DNA from: Epichloe hybrida
Lineage: Eukaryota; Ascomycota; Sordariomycetes; Hypocreales; Clavicipitaceae
Assembly (NCBI GenBank): GCA_019022495.1
Contig: JAFEKR010000048.1
Location: 186,001-250,000, forward strand
DNA: 64,000 nucleotides
Reading direction: 5' to 3'
The notes beneath the pieces were generated by a model. The model did not search any database. It saw nothing but the letters and a program-made list of their open reading frames with translations, and was not told the origin of the DNA. A program made the position numbers and the translations under genes. Every line of letters begins with the position of its first letter. Within the stretch, counting starts at the first letter, position 1. Below are positions 44,343-55,648 of the stretch, one piece after another.

Positions 44343-46905
44343 TCACAACCTGGCCTGAATCACCTCAGTGACACCACCCCGGCTGTCAGTACCGCCCCTC
44401 GAAGCCCGACGAGACATGTCCCGAGCAGCAGCCAAGAACGTCTCAACATAGTGCTCCACGATAACCTTGTCCTGCTCAGTAGCCCACATGGGCAACTTGA
44501 TGGCACGCGCATAGAACTGCTGTGCATTGGGGAACTCCGACGTGGGCTGTGCCTCGCACCACGGCTTGTCGCCGAATCGGGGGACGGCCTCGTGGGAATG
44601 TGTGAAGAGCGGCAGGTCATTGAGTAGGCCGGTCGACTTGGGGATGTCGACCTCCTTGAGCCCGCGGACGATTTCAAGTTCATGGACCAAGTTGTCGCGC
44701 GTGAGACCGGCTGGAGCTTTGGAGGGGTCGAATTGCATGACAAAGGCGTACCAGGCGTGCTTGTCATGCCGGTCGTCTCTTACGACAGGCATTTTTAGAT
44801 AGGGGATAGAGCTTAGTTTCTCAGCAATGTACGACGCATATCGCTGTCTATATGAATCGTGTGTCGGGAGAAGATCTAGTTGCTGATCTGCCAAGGCGAT
44901 TGCCAATGGATGTGCTCGCATGTTGAGTCCAAGACCGGTTACTAAATTATTAAAAAAAAAAAAAAAAAAAGTCAGCCATTTCACTCTTTGCCTTGGCCAT
45001 CTCCGCATTTTGTGATCATGGCATAAAGAGAAAAATCATCCACTTTCGATCGAACATGACGTGATACTTACACCAAAACTTTCGCAACGGGTGGTCTTGA
45101 GGAACCTCCTGCTTGGCACGCTTATTAAAGTGTCCGTGAAGAATAGCGCGGGAATAGTAGTCGTTCGAGTTGGTGGCGAGGACACCAGCCTGCCCGCCCA
45201 TGATATTCTTCTTGGCTTGCAAGGACCAAGCAGCCATGTCACCCCATGAGCCGACAATTTTGCCATCTACAACAGCACCATGTGCATGCGAGCAGTCCTC
45301 AAGGACCTTGATACCTACCCTTTGAGCATTGTCAACTACTTCGCGCATCCGACAAGGCAGCCCCCACATGTGTGTGACAATGACGGCCTTGGTCTTGGAA
45401 GTAGCCCTCTTGAGGATCTCGTCCGGATCAATGTTGCCGTCCAGCAGGCTGTCGCAGAAGATGGGAACCGCGCCGTACTGCATCAACGGTGAAGCTGTTG
45501 CAAAGAATGTATACACGGGGCAGAGAACCTCGTCGCCGGGCCGCAGATCCAGAGCCTCAAACATGTGCAGGATGGCAATTGTTCCAGAGCTGCACACCAA
45601 GGCGTGCTTGAGCCCATGCATCCTCAGCCACTTGTTTTCAAAGGTCTCGTAGATGTCGGACCGGTTGTAGATGGAGAGCGAAGAATGCATCTGTCGGATG
45701 ACTGCGTCCTCTGATTCTGCGGTGAGCAGCGGCCATACGTGATGCATGCCATCAAGAGAAGCTTGAGCGCGTGATTTGGTGGCCACCGTGCTTCCACTTC
45801 CATTTGCGGCAACCATTTCCGTCGAGTTGGGGTTGCAATAAGCCCGCCGGGTGGCTTCCATGACCATGACGGTATCCTTGAGGTTGGCGAGAGAGGCAGC
45901 GAAGTCTGGTTCCGCACGGGCGACCCAGGCGGAGAATTTCTGCAACATTGAATGGACAACGTACTTCTTCGCAGAGGCATCATGAAAATGAAACGTCTCG
46001 TTTCCATTGCTGTCCCGGAGTCTAACTTCTTTGCCCTCAAGGGCAAAGGTGCCGTTGGTGCCGGTGATGATTAGGCTTTCCTCGTTTCTGTGTGCCACGC
46101 GCGAAAGGTGGACGTAGCCAATGTTGCGCTTCGCAGACTCTCCGAAGTTCATGATTATGTTTGAGACGTCGTCTCCCCCGTATTCCTGCTCTACCCTGAC
46201 GCCCTTGGCATTTTGGGCCGTGACAGAGGTCGGCCTGCCAAATAGAGAAACAATCATGTCCAACATGTGACAGCCCAGATCTTCCTATTAATAACAAAAG
46301 CATATTAGTACAAATATGAGATTAAAGACTACGGGAGAGGACATGTGATTGAAGAGAGTCGCAGCAGCTCTTACCGTAACGCCGACATCGCTCTTTGCCC
46401 TCCACGTAGCATCCAGAGCGGCAATGCTCGCGGTCAGTGTGGCCGTGAACGACACGACCTGGCCAACCTGCGTGATCAGGTCCCTGATGGCCAGATATCG
46501 CGGCTCAAATCTTTTCTGAAAAGTGACGCCAATCTTCACAGGCAGCGCCAGAAGTTGTTGGTACTCTTCCGGTGATTCGGCAACTGGCTTCTCCTTGAGA
46601 ATCGGGACTCCCTTCTGCGCAAGCGCCTGGCAGCATTCGAGATGGTGCTGGTGGGGGACACAGACGATGGAAAAGTCAAGCCTCTCCTTGTTTCTCCTCA
46701 GCAAGTCGTCAAGACCAGTGTATAAGTTGATGTGGGGATGTTTTTGGGCAAATTTCCTACGGGTTTTCTCGTTGGTGTCGCAGCAGGCTACTACGGTCCA
46801 TGCTCTGGGGTTCTCGATAATGGAGAGGAAGTGAGTGTTGTAACCGCGATGGCCGATGCCAATAATGGCAACCTGGAGCGGTTGCTTCTTGAGTTTGCTG
46901 TCCAT
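44343..46905 (-). CDS. Fused Gfo/Idh/MocA dehydrogenase and DegT/DnrJ/EryC1 aminotransferase
   Basis: Three exons, 46905-46375, 46284-45072 and 44941-44343 (introns 90 and 130 bp), form one 780-aa protein. Residues 1 to about 330 are a Gfo/Idh/MocA NAD(P)-dependent sugar or cyclitol dehydrogenase: Rossmann motif GIGHRG at 16-21, the catalytic-lysine motif KEKP at 104-107, and a DLGCHMLD helix rebuilt by splicing. From about residue 355 a DegT/DnrJ/EryC1/StrS aminotransferase follows: CSSGTIAILHMFEAL, EVLCPVYTFFATA, LEDCSHAHGA with the PLP-binding Asp, and AKKNIMGGQAG with the Schiff-base Lys536 (usual GEGG replaced by GQAG). The exon 2/3 junction restores FWLTGLGLNMR. Separate bacterial proteins of these two families act in sequence (NtdC/NtdA for kanosamine; RifL/RifK): C-OH to C=O to C-NH2. 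A bifunctional amino-sugar enzyme is therefore inferred. Confidence 0.9.
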
Positions 46906-47880
46906 GAATATTCTCTTCTTTCTTGCTTGGACGGGGGCTGCTTCAGTATCCGATGCCGTCTACTGGTTGTGCGGTCGTGACACTGGAACAGCAAAAAAGC
47001 ACCCCTATGCACCGAAGAGGCAAGCTAATTGGGAGCTACAAGAATATAGAGGCGATGAAAAAAGGCCAGTGATGGAAGACACGCGATATAGATGTCATCT
47101 GATGATGCTTCAACTGCGGTACAGTCACCCATAGGCTGGATGTACCACCGGGTCTCACTCACGCAAATGCCCAACCCCCCTTTGTACCCGAGGTATCGAG
47201 GATATGCAAATCTGACATCAGATAGTGATGATTGTTGCTTATACAGCCAGCTGCCGTGAGCCGGAAAACAAGGCCCTGTTCGGACAATATGCATGCATAG
47301 TCATGTTAGCGGCGTTGTCATCAGTGATTCAACGGGCCCACCAACTTCTTTTCAAAGGGCCCTACGGCTGACTCAACTCGGAGGGAATGCATTTCTTGGG
47401 ACACTCAATTTTGGCATGGCTGATGTGGTCGGCCGGAGGTCTCATGTACCGGACTTGACAGCTCTGCACATACCCAGATTGTGGCATCTTCAATGGTGGG
47501 TTTTTGGTCTCGTGTGTGTTTTGTGCTGGGGTTATCGCAGCCTCACATCGCAGCCTCAAATTTGAGGCATCCCCTTGTCATCCCCTTGTCATCCCCTCTT
47601 CGTTTGTTCATGGAAATTCACGTACCGCGCTTGCTATCGCGTTCATCGTAGGCTTCGTTTGAAGACCTAGATTTACTTGTTGATAGATTTGAAACTTATC
47701 AAAGACTTCCTTTTTCCCTCTGTTAGATTTCCGATTTCCTAGATAGTAAATCATCATCTTCTTCTGTTCTTTTCCACTCTTTGGCATCGCCTGCATCATT
47801 CCACGATTCAAACACGGTTACGATTCGATCTTCTGAACGGCCCCGCCAACGAAAAGCCCAGATTATAAGCTTTTTGCTTC
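46906..47880. other. Promoter side of the fused enzyme and boundary to the AT-rich block
   Basis: No supported gene. Base composition is normal until about 47870, after which TA-rich sequence begins abruptly. A small repeat, CATCCCCTTGTCATCCCC, sits at about 47569-47590. A 67-residue frame at 47608-47811 (-) has no recognisable domain. Confidence 0.4.
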
Positions 47881-48594
47881 TTAGGGTTAAGGAATTAGGC
47901 CGCTTAAAATAAGGTTACTAAATTAATAATATAAAGGACTAGCTAGCTATTAATTTGCATAATATTAATAATAATCTTATAGTTAAAGTTATAGTTATCT
48001 TTAAGGGAGAATTTAAACTAGCTAAGGGCTTTTCTATTTATTTAATAATAGTAATAGACTTTAGTAAGCTTCCTAATTATATAGTATTTAACATTATAAC
48101 TAGCTTATTAAAGAATCTTTATAAGCTATTAAATTAAGGGATAACTAAACCTTTAGTGAAGTTAATAAATCTCTCCTTTTAATAGGTAAAAAGCAGCGGT
48201 TTCTCTTACCTCTAAAAGCCACTAAGGGTAGCCTTATTTACACATAATAGGTATAGTCTTATTATTTTAAATTAATATATTAGTAAGGTTATTAATCTTA
48301 ACCTTTATTTTATCTATATTAATAAGGGAAAAAAGGAAGGGTATAGTAATATTAAGAATATAGAAGTTAATTTAGCTAAGCATTATAGGTATATAAATAA
48401 CACCACGTGTTATTACTAATCTAGTACTAAAGCAAATAACTTCTAGGTTATAGGGTTTAATTATTAATAATGGCATTAATCTTAGCAAGGCTTTAGCTTA
48501 TGCTAGACTAGTAATTAATTAGCCTAAGGCTCCTATATCTAGTATAATTCCTTTAAAGATCTCTTTAGAATAGTGTCCTTTAGAGGTATAATAG

Positions 48595-50960
48595 ATTAAA
48601 TTATCTTTATTAGAAGCCTCTTTAAGGTATAGCTCTTGCTTAAGTAAGGTATGTTAAAAAGCTTAATTCTTAAGCGTTATAAGGATATTAATATTATCTA
48701 TTATTTATAATCCTATATAGAAGAATTATATAATACTAAGTTATGCCTTTAATAATAGCTTCTTCTTAATATTATTATTGCTATTATCTTAGTCCTAAGT
48801 AAAGGCCTTAAGCTATATTTCCTAGTCTTTTATTTTCTCTTTATTATTACTATTATTTCCTTTAAATAAAATAAGGAATACCTAAAACTTCTTCTCTATA
48901 GGAGGTAAATAATAGTTCTTACTAGCTTACTACCTCTCTTTCTTTTTCTAATATTTAGCATTAGTATAATTTAATAACTAGTAGTTACTCTTACTATAGA
49001 TAAAGCATTACTTAGGTTATCTAAAGTTACTATAATAACCTTCTCTTCCTTAGTCTCTTTAATTCTATTAGCTATATTAGTAGTCTATAAATATTACCTC
49101 TAATAAGTCTTTATCTTAATACTAGTGGTATTAGTTACTTCTTATACTACTCTCTATAATTATAATTAATTTATAGAGGTTACTAGTAAGGTTCTTAAAG
49201 CCTAGTGTATATATATACTTTACTACCTAATATTTAGGGATACTAAAGACTATATTTAAGGTTTACTTATAAAGCTTTATATTTACTATATTAAAGGGGT
49301 ATAGCCCTTTATAAACTCTCTTTAAGGTAGTTAATAAAATCTTAAGGCACTTAAGCTTAGTCTTATTAGGGTTTTAAGTAATAATATTCTTAAGAGTTAT
49401 ATTACTTTATTTATATTAGTAAAATTATTAATTACTCTCTATCTTAAAGTATTAATAGATATTTATAATTATCTCTTTATATAAGAGGTTTTTACTAGTA
49501 AGGTAATTAAGAAAGTGCTATTTAGTATCTCCTATTAATATAATAGGGAATACTTTACTAAAATATAACTTAAGGAGGTTAATCTAGTTATACTTACTCT
49601 TAAAGAGTATAAGCTTTAGTAAGAGAAAGTTATATAGCTTTTTACTATAATAGTTACTATCCTTATATATCTTTATAAGCTTAGATATCTTCTTTATAAT
49701 TTACTTATTAGAAGGAAGGTATTAGGGAGGGAAATTAAACTATTAAGGGTTAAGCTCCTAATATAACTAAGATTATTATAGGGGTTCTTATAAAGGATAT
49801 AGTAATTATTCCCTTTAGGAGCTAGGAATATTAGGTAAGGTCTTTATAGTAATAGCCTATAGAGGTTATATTTAAGGTAGTTTAGAGGATCTTAACCTTT
49901 CTTCTAGCTAATAAGGTATTAAGGTTTAATAAAGCACTTCTTTAAGTAATGCTAGGATTAGATATCCTAGGCCTTATTTAATAAGAATACTATAATCTTA
50001 TAAAGAGTTATATAGCTCTCTTATAATATCCTTATTTACGCTTTTAAAGGTATCTTAGACTAGCCTTTAAAGTTCTCTTAGAATAATTCCTAGAGGTTAT
50101 TATCTCTCTAGCCCTAATGCTTACTAAGGTTAATAAACCCTATAATATAATTATTAAGCTTAGGCTATATAGTAGTCTTAGGATCTAGATTATTAGATTT
50201 TTTTAATCTCTTATAAGCTTACTAGTAAGTAGTTATAGATATAGTAGGAGTTTATTCTCTTAAGGTCTTTTAAGGATAGTTATCTTTAAAGATACTTATA
50301 GGGGTTTAGAGAAAAGGAGTGTATTTTAGAAAGTGCCCCTTATTATTCTTTTACCCTCTAGTTTTATCCCTCTAGTAATATTAGTCTTAAATTAATAAGG
50401 CTAATAAAAATAGGGTAAAAGTGCTATAATTAATATAATAAAGCCTAGAGCTTTACTTATAAAATAAGTAAGATAAATAAAATAAACAAGATAAATAGGA
50501 TAAACAAAATAGAATAAATAGGATTAGTAAGATTAATAGGATTAATAGGATAAATAAAGGGAAATAATAAAAAATAATAGAAAAAGTATAAAAGAGGGAA
50601 AAATAGTAAAAAGACTATAAAGATAGCAGATAGCGTCTAATTATAAAGCTAGCTTAGCTAAGTTGTTTTTAATATTAGGTTTAAATAAAATACCTTATAG
50701 CAATAGATTTAGTTATTTAGTTAGTTTTCTTATAATAGATAATAAGATTAATAATTAACTAAATATCCTAAAGGCCTAAGAGTTAATAGATTAATCTCTT
50801 AGAAGTCTAACACGGATTCTAGTCTATCTAGCACACTTTATAGTTATGCCTCTTTACTATAATAACCGTCTGAATAGGTCCGTTATAGGAAGTTTTACCT
50901 AGTGTAATAAGGTTAAATTCAATATAATTTAAATAACTAGTTTAAATAGTAAATAAATAG
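48595..50960 (-). mobile_element. LTR retroelement fragment (LTR plus gag), inverted copy A
   Basis: The reverse complement of this interval matches 55880-58495 nearly end to end: the segment around 48600-48760 mirrors 58320-58480, the segment around 49700-49830 mirrors 57210-57350, and the one around 50400-50870 mirrors 56050-56600. Matching fades near 50880, with partial similarity to about 50960. The gag reads from high to low coordinates. The left end stops near 48595, where similarity to the other copy also ends. Both copies are RIP-mutated with many stops. Confidence 0.75.
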
Positions 50961-51410
50961 TTTAAGCTTTTTTAAGTTCTTATTTTATTAATAATAATAT
51001 TTAAGTACTAAGTATATAGTCTATTAACTTATAGATATTTATTTAGATTTCTAATTTAATTTAATTATATTAGTTTAGGGTATTTTTAATTAAATTAATT
51101 AAATTAATAAAAGAAATATAAAATAATTCCTAATAATAGTAAATAAAATAATTAGAAGGTTTTTCTTAAAGTTATATTAGTAAAATAAAGTAATAAGTAT
51201 AATAGTATTATTAAAAAGTTATAATATTATATATAACACTAGTTATAGTAAAATGTTTAAAATAATATAATATTATAAATTATATAACTAATTAGATAAA
51301 ATAGCTAATAATAAAAGGTTTCTATTAACTAATTCTCTTTTAATCCTAATAATAACCTTAGCTAATAAAAAGTCCCACTTTTTTTTTTACCTAACAATAC
51401 ATTTGTATTG

Positions 51411-51688
51411 TTTGTAGTTAGTGTAGTTACTACACTAACTACACTACAAAATAATTTGTATTTAATATAATACAATACAATAAATACAAATTTTTTCAAA
51501 TACAATACAAATACAAATTTTTCCGAAAAAATACAATAAATACAATAAATACAATACAAACAATACTCTGAATACACTACACTACAAAAAAAAAACTACA
51601 ATACATTAACTACAAGAAAAAAAAAACTACACTATAAATACAAGATTTTCCTAAAAACTACACTAATTACACTACAAACAATACTCTG
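51411..51688. mobile_element. CA/TG-containing hAT-type MITE remnants
   Basis: A patch of TACAATACAAATAC-like sequence with CAATACTCTG ends at 51561-51570 and 51679-51688, the same terminus as the 1395-bp element nearby. A hairpin TTTGTAGTTAGTGTAGT..ACACTACAAA lies at 51411-51450 and resembles the inner part of that terminus. The patch still contains CA and TG, unlike its surroundings, so it inserted after RIP or was too short for it. The left boundary and a target duplication could not be fixed. Confidence 0.5.
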
Positions 51689-51995
51689 TCCTTAGGTAAG
51701 TTATTAGTCTTATATTAATATATTCTATTAGGAATCTAAATAGTAGCTAACTTTTTATAGTTTTACTAGGGATAATAACTCTAATAATAATACTTTTATA
51801 ACTTCTTATATTAGTAAGAATTATAATAGTATTATTTATAAGCTATATAATATCCGATGTATTGCATATGTTTTTAACATTATTGCAAAGGATATTATTA
51901 CTAAATTCATAAAATTAACCTCTTTAAAGGAAGATCTAGAATCCTATAGAAATAGTGAATATCTTTACTATTTTACTAAGGATATCTCTTCTATT

Positions 51996-53390
51996 CAGAG
52001 TATTATTTGTAGTTAGTGTAGTGTATTTTGTATTTTTTATATTTAATTTTATAGCTAGCTTATAATTAAATAGATTATCCTATAAATCACGTAATCCTAT
52101 AGAGATAAATCCTAAGAAAAATACTATATATAAAAGTGGGTCTAAAAGTGGACCCCGTACCTGTAAATTAGAAAAACTACATTTGTAGTGTATTCTTAGT
52201 GCTAAAATGTAGTAAAATGTAGTTTTTCTAATTTATAGGCAAGGGGTCCACTTTTAGACCCACTTTTATATATAACTATATTGTAGTTTTTTAGTTATCT
52301 ATCTAAAAAAAGAAGTTTTATATCTCTATATATTTTCTAAGATTAGATATATATTATATTCTTTACGCTAGCTAGCTAACTATGTAGCTATTCCTAGTAC
52401 TCCATCCGCTTAGTTAAGAGGGAAAACCCTTTACTAGGAAGAAAAACCCTCTTATGTCTGTAAATAGGCTAGCGCTAACCCTATTCTAGGTCTACGCCGC
52501 GTTAGGTATAACTAATTATAGGTGTTTATTACTAGCTTACACTAGCCTTATCCTAAAGAAAATAAAAAAGGAAAGGAAAATATATAGTAGTAGTCCTAAC
52601 TAGCTCCCTTTAGTGCTAGTTTAGTCTTACTCTAACCTAGCTCTATATCCCTTACTTTACCCTAAGGTATAGTAAATTTAGATTTATAATAATAATTTAC
52701 TTTTTATTTACTTTACTTCTAACTCTTTTAGTGCCTTACTTTTTAGCTAAATCTAACCTAGTACTAGTCTAAATATCTTATAAAGTCTAAGTATATAGTT
52801 TTATTTAATTATAGTAAGAGGTAAGTAATTTAAGCCTAGTGGCTAGGTAGTTCTGCTCCTAGATTAGTTATACGCTATCTATATGTTTACTTATCTTATG
52901 CTTTATTTTCTAGCTAATATTATAACTAGTCCCCCCCCCTCTCTCTCTCTTAAGTATAAAAGAGAGCTCCTTCTCCCTTAAGGTTCTAACCTTTTTCCTT
53001 TTCTTATAATAAATTTCCTATAGGTTCTTTTTCTCTCTATTTCCTTTAGAAGCTATTTAAGGCTTCTTTAGTCTAGTGCTAGTTTAAATACTAATGTTTT
53101 ACGTAGAAAAACACGCTATAATATTACTAAGCTCTATAAGTACCTTGTTTTTAGTGCTATTCTAGCTCTAATCTGCCTAAGAACTTATAACCTTAGATAA
53201 GTATCTGAGGAAGTCCCTAACCTAGAAGTAATTAGATTAGGCAGAGGCAAAAGGCCTAGAAGTGAGTCCCCTCCGCCTCTATTCCGCCCCGTTTCCGGGT
53301 CTAACCTAGGGTAGCTAAGTGAGCCAATTAGATATATATTATTTGTTAAATAAAAAATACACTACAAATCAATTGTAGTGCAATACTCTG
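51996..53390. mobile_element. 1395-bp hAT-like insertion with perfect 8-bp target duplication
   Basis: The element begins CAGAGTATTATTTGTAG at 51996 and ends CAATACTCTG at 53390, inverted termini of nine bases (CAGAGTATT) with longer imperfect extensions (both ends contain TTTGTAGT/TGTAGTGTATT). It is flanked by the identical octamer CTTCTATT at 51988-51995 and 53391-53398. An 8-bp duplication is diagnostic of hAT elements. Removing the element and one octamer restores the transposase frame of the host hAT across the junction (DISSIKEKEDFKEF). No transposase is coded inside, so it is non-autonomous. It carries the 146-bp MITE described separately and, near 52930-53000, a C-run followed by a CT-run and TATAAAAG-like promoter sequence. 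Confidence 0.88.
52127..52272. mobile_element. 146-bp MITE with 30-bp perfect terminal inverted repeats
   Basis: The first 30 bases (52127-52156, core AAGTGGGTCTAAAAGTGG) are exactly repeated in reverse complement at 52243-52272, and weaker pairing continues inward (AAATTAGAAAAACTACATTT against its complement). The ends are TATATA, so a TA target duplication as in Tc1/mariner elements is possible. It sits inside the 1395-bp hAT-like element, giving a third level of nesting. Too short to code for anything. Confidence 0.8.
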
Positions 53391-54293
53391 CTTCTATTAA
53401 AGAGAAGGAAGATTTTAAGGAATTTAAATGCTTAGTAAATGGTAAGTAATTTATTATAGTTCTTATAATAAGTTTTACTAATAATTTAATAGGTTTACTA
53501 GGTAAAGTTAAAAGACTTGCTATTCTTATTAAGAATAACTAAGGATTATATAAACTTTGGCTAAAATCTTTACAAAAGGCAAAAAAAGAAGGCTATATTG
53601 CTAAGAATTATAATATTATAAGAATTCCTCTAGGTAAGTTATTCTTATTATATTATTTACTATATTAGACTTAATACTAATCCCTTTATATTTATAGCTA
53701 ATAAAATAAGGTGGAATTTAACCTATAAGATAATTAATACTTCCTTATAGCTTAAGGAAGCTATTATTCTTCTTAATAGGGAAACTAATATAGCTACTAT
53801 AAAAGATACTATACCTATGGCTTAAGAATAGGCAGATTTAGTAACTTTAAGTGCTATATTAGAGATTTTCTATAAACCTACTATTATACTTTAAAGCTAG
53901 AAGTATAATACTTTAGGTTTAGTCCTACTTTTTATTATTAGGATATATAAATATCTTATTAATATAAAAGAGAACTAAGAGGCTTATATTCGTTAAGTAT
54001 TTACTCTTTAGTTCCCTTTTCCCCTTTATTTATTATATATTAACTAATTAGTATTATAGAAGATTTATAATCCTTAAGGCAAGGTCTTTATAGCCTCTAT
54101 AAATAAAGGCTTAGATAAACTAGGTAATTATTTTCCACAAGATATGGATAATAATTACTACTTTTATAAGCCTTATTTATATGCTATGCTACTAGATCCT
54201 AGGCTTAATCTTATTACTATACAAGATAGGCTTAACTTATAAGCAAGGACTAGAATAAGGCTATTAGAAGACTTACAAAAAGAATATGATTTG

Positions 54294-54298
<5 letters not shown>

Positions 54299-54349
<51 letters not shown>
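54299..54349 (+). repeat. (TAT)n microsatellite
   Basis: About 17 copies of TAT/ATT, immediately after a GTAAGT that probably starts an intron of the degraded hAT transposase. Confidence 0.9.
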
Positions 54350-54351
<2 letters not shown>

Positions 54352-55075
54352 TAATAGATTTACTAGGATTTTACCTACCTATAAAGAGAATCAGGCTAAT
54401 CAAAGCCTAGGCTCTAAAAATTCAGAGTTAGAAAATACCCGATTTTAAGTGGAAATTAGAGGGCCTAGTTAACCTAGGACTTTTAATAATCCAAGGCCTA
54501 AACTAGCTTCTAAGCTATATAAAGGTTTATTTATGAATAAGAGAGACAAATTAATTCAAAAAACTAGAAAAAACAAAATCTTTACCTTTACTAAGCTAGA
54601 AGCTAAAGAAGATAAGGTAAGCTAGACTTCCCTAACATTCTATTAATTTACTAATATTATTATAGGAAGATATCTTTAAATAGTGGGAAGATAACCTTAA
54701 ATCTTTCCCTATTTTAAGTATAATTACTAGAAAGTATCTAGCTATTCCTACTACTTCTAGTGCTATTAAAAGTGCTTTTAATACTAGAGGGAATATTATT
54801 ATAAAAAGAAGAACTTCCTTAAAGCATTTTACTATTAAGGAATTAATTCTTTTAAAGAATTGGTAAAAGGAGGATAATATTATGGTTAAGCAATATTCAG
54901 AGCTTTATGATTACTTTAGCTCTCTATTAGAGGAATCTTAACATTCCTCTAAGAATATCTCTAAAGATTCTTCTAATGAATCTTTAGAAGATATTTATTC
55001 TAACTTAGAATAAGTGTATAATAGGGGTTTTTTCCTAGTTTAATCTAGTTTTCCCCTAATATACTTTTTTAAACA

Positions 55076-55360
55076 TTATTACTATTATTACTATTATTAC
55101 TATTATTACTATTATTACTATTATTACTATTATTACTATTATTACTATTATTACTATTATTACTATTATTACTATTATTACTATTATTACTAGTATTACT
55201 ATTATTACTATTATTACTATTATTACTATTATTACTATTATTACTATTATTACTATTATTACTATTATTACTATTATTACTATTACTACTATTATTACTA
55301 TTATTACTATTATTACTATTATTACTATTATTACTATTATTACTATTATTACTATTATTT
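55076..55360 (+). repeat. 9-bp satellite (ATTATTACT)n
   Basis: About 31 nearly uninterrupted copies of ATTATTACT over 285 bp, with rare changes (ACTAGT near 55190, TACTACT near 55285). It follows the end of the hAT transposase reading and precedes an AT-rich tail. Confidence 0.95.
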
Positions 55361-55648
55361 TACTTTTATTATTATTTTTAAAAATATAAAAGAGAAAACA
55401 TTTTTGTATTATTAATATTTTTAAAAACCTTAAAATACTAAGTTATTAAAAACTATAGCTTTTTCTATAGTAATTTCCTTATACTTACTTATTTATATTT
55501 AAGTTATTTATTTACTATTTTATTTTTATTAAACTTTAACACTTATAATGTTTTAAAGTATTATTAGCTAGTATAAGCTATTATAAGCTATTATATTACT
55601 AAATATAACAAAATACTACAAATACTACAAAATACTACAAATACTACT

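Larger units (their letters stand above)
51690..55020 (+). mobile_element. hAT transposase remnant, interrupted by a nested element
   Basis: Plus-strand fragments of a hAT transposase: NIRCIAYVFNIIAKD at about 51850-51900 (the Cys-x2-His position shows Tyr, a C-to-T change); then, after the nested insertion, KIRWNLTYK and LKEAIILLNRETN at about 53705-53790; KGLDKLGNYFPQD and AMLLDPRLNL at about 54108-54215; and the C-terminal dimerisation domain with KYLAIPTTSSA, RRTSLKHFTIKELILLKNW at about 54730-54865. Probable introns remain (GTAAGT at about 53633 with a TAG near 53699; GTAAGT at about 54293 running through a TAT microsatellite). Stops are few for this block, so the copy is less RIP-damaged than the neighbouring LTR elements. 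Its own terminal repeats were not found. Confidence 0.8.

Noticed and set aside
47608..47811. 67-codon minus-strand frame at the edge of the AT-rich block
   Set aside because: No domain, no signal and no splice partners; may be part of a dispersed repeat but cannot be supported.
51362..51577. 71-codon minus-strand frame rich in Tyr/Cys/Ile
   Set aside because: Low-complexity translation of the TACAATACAAA patch of MITE remnants.
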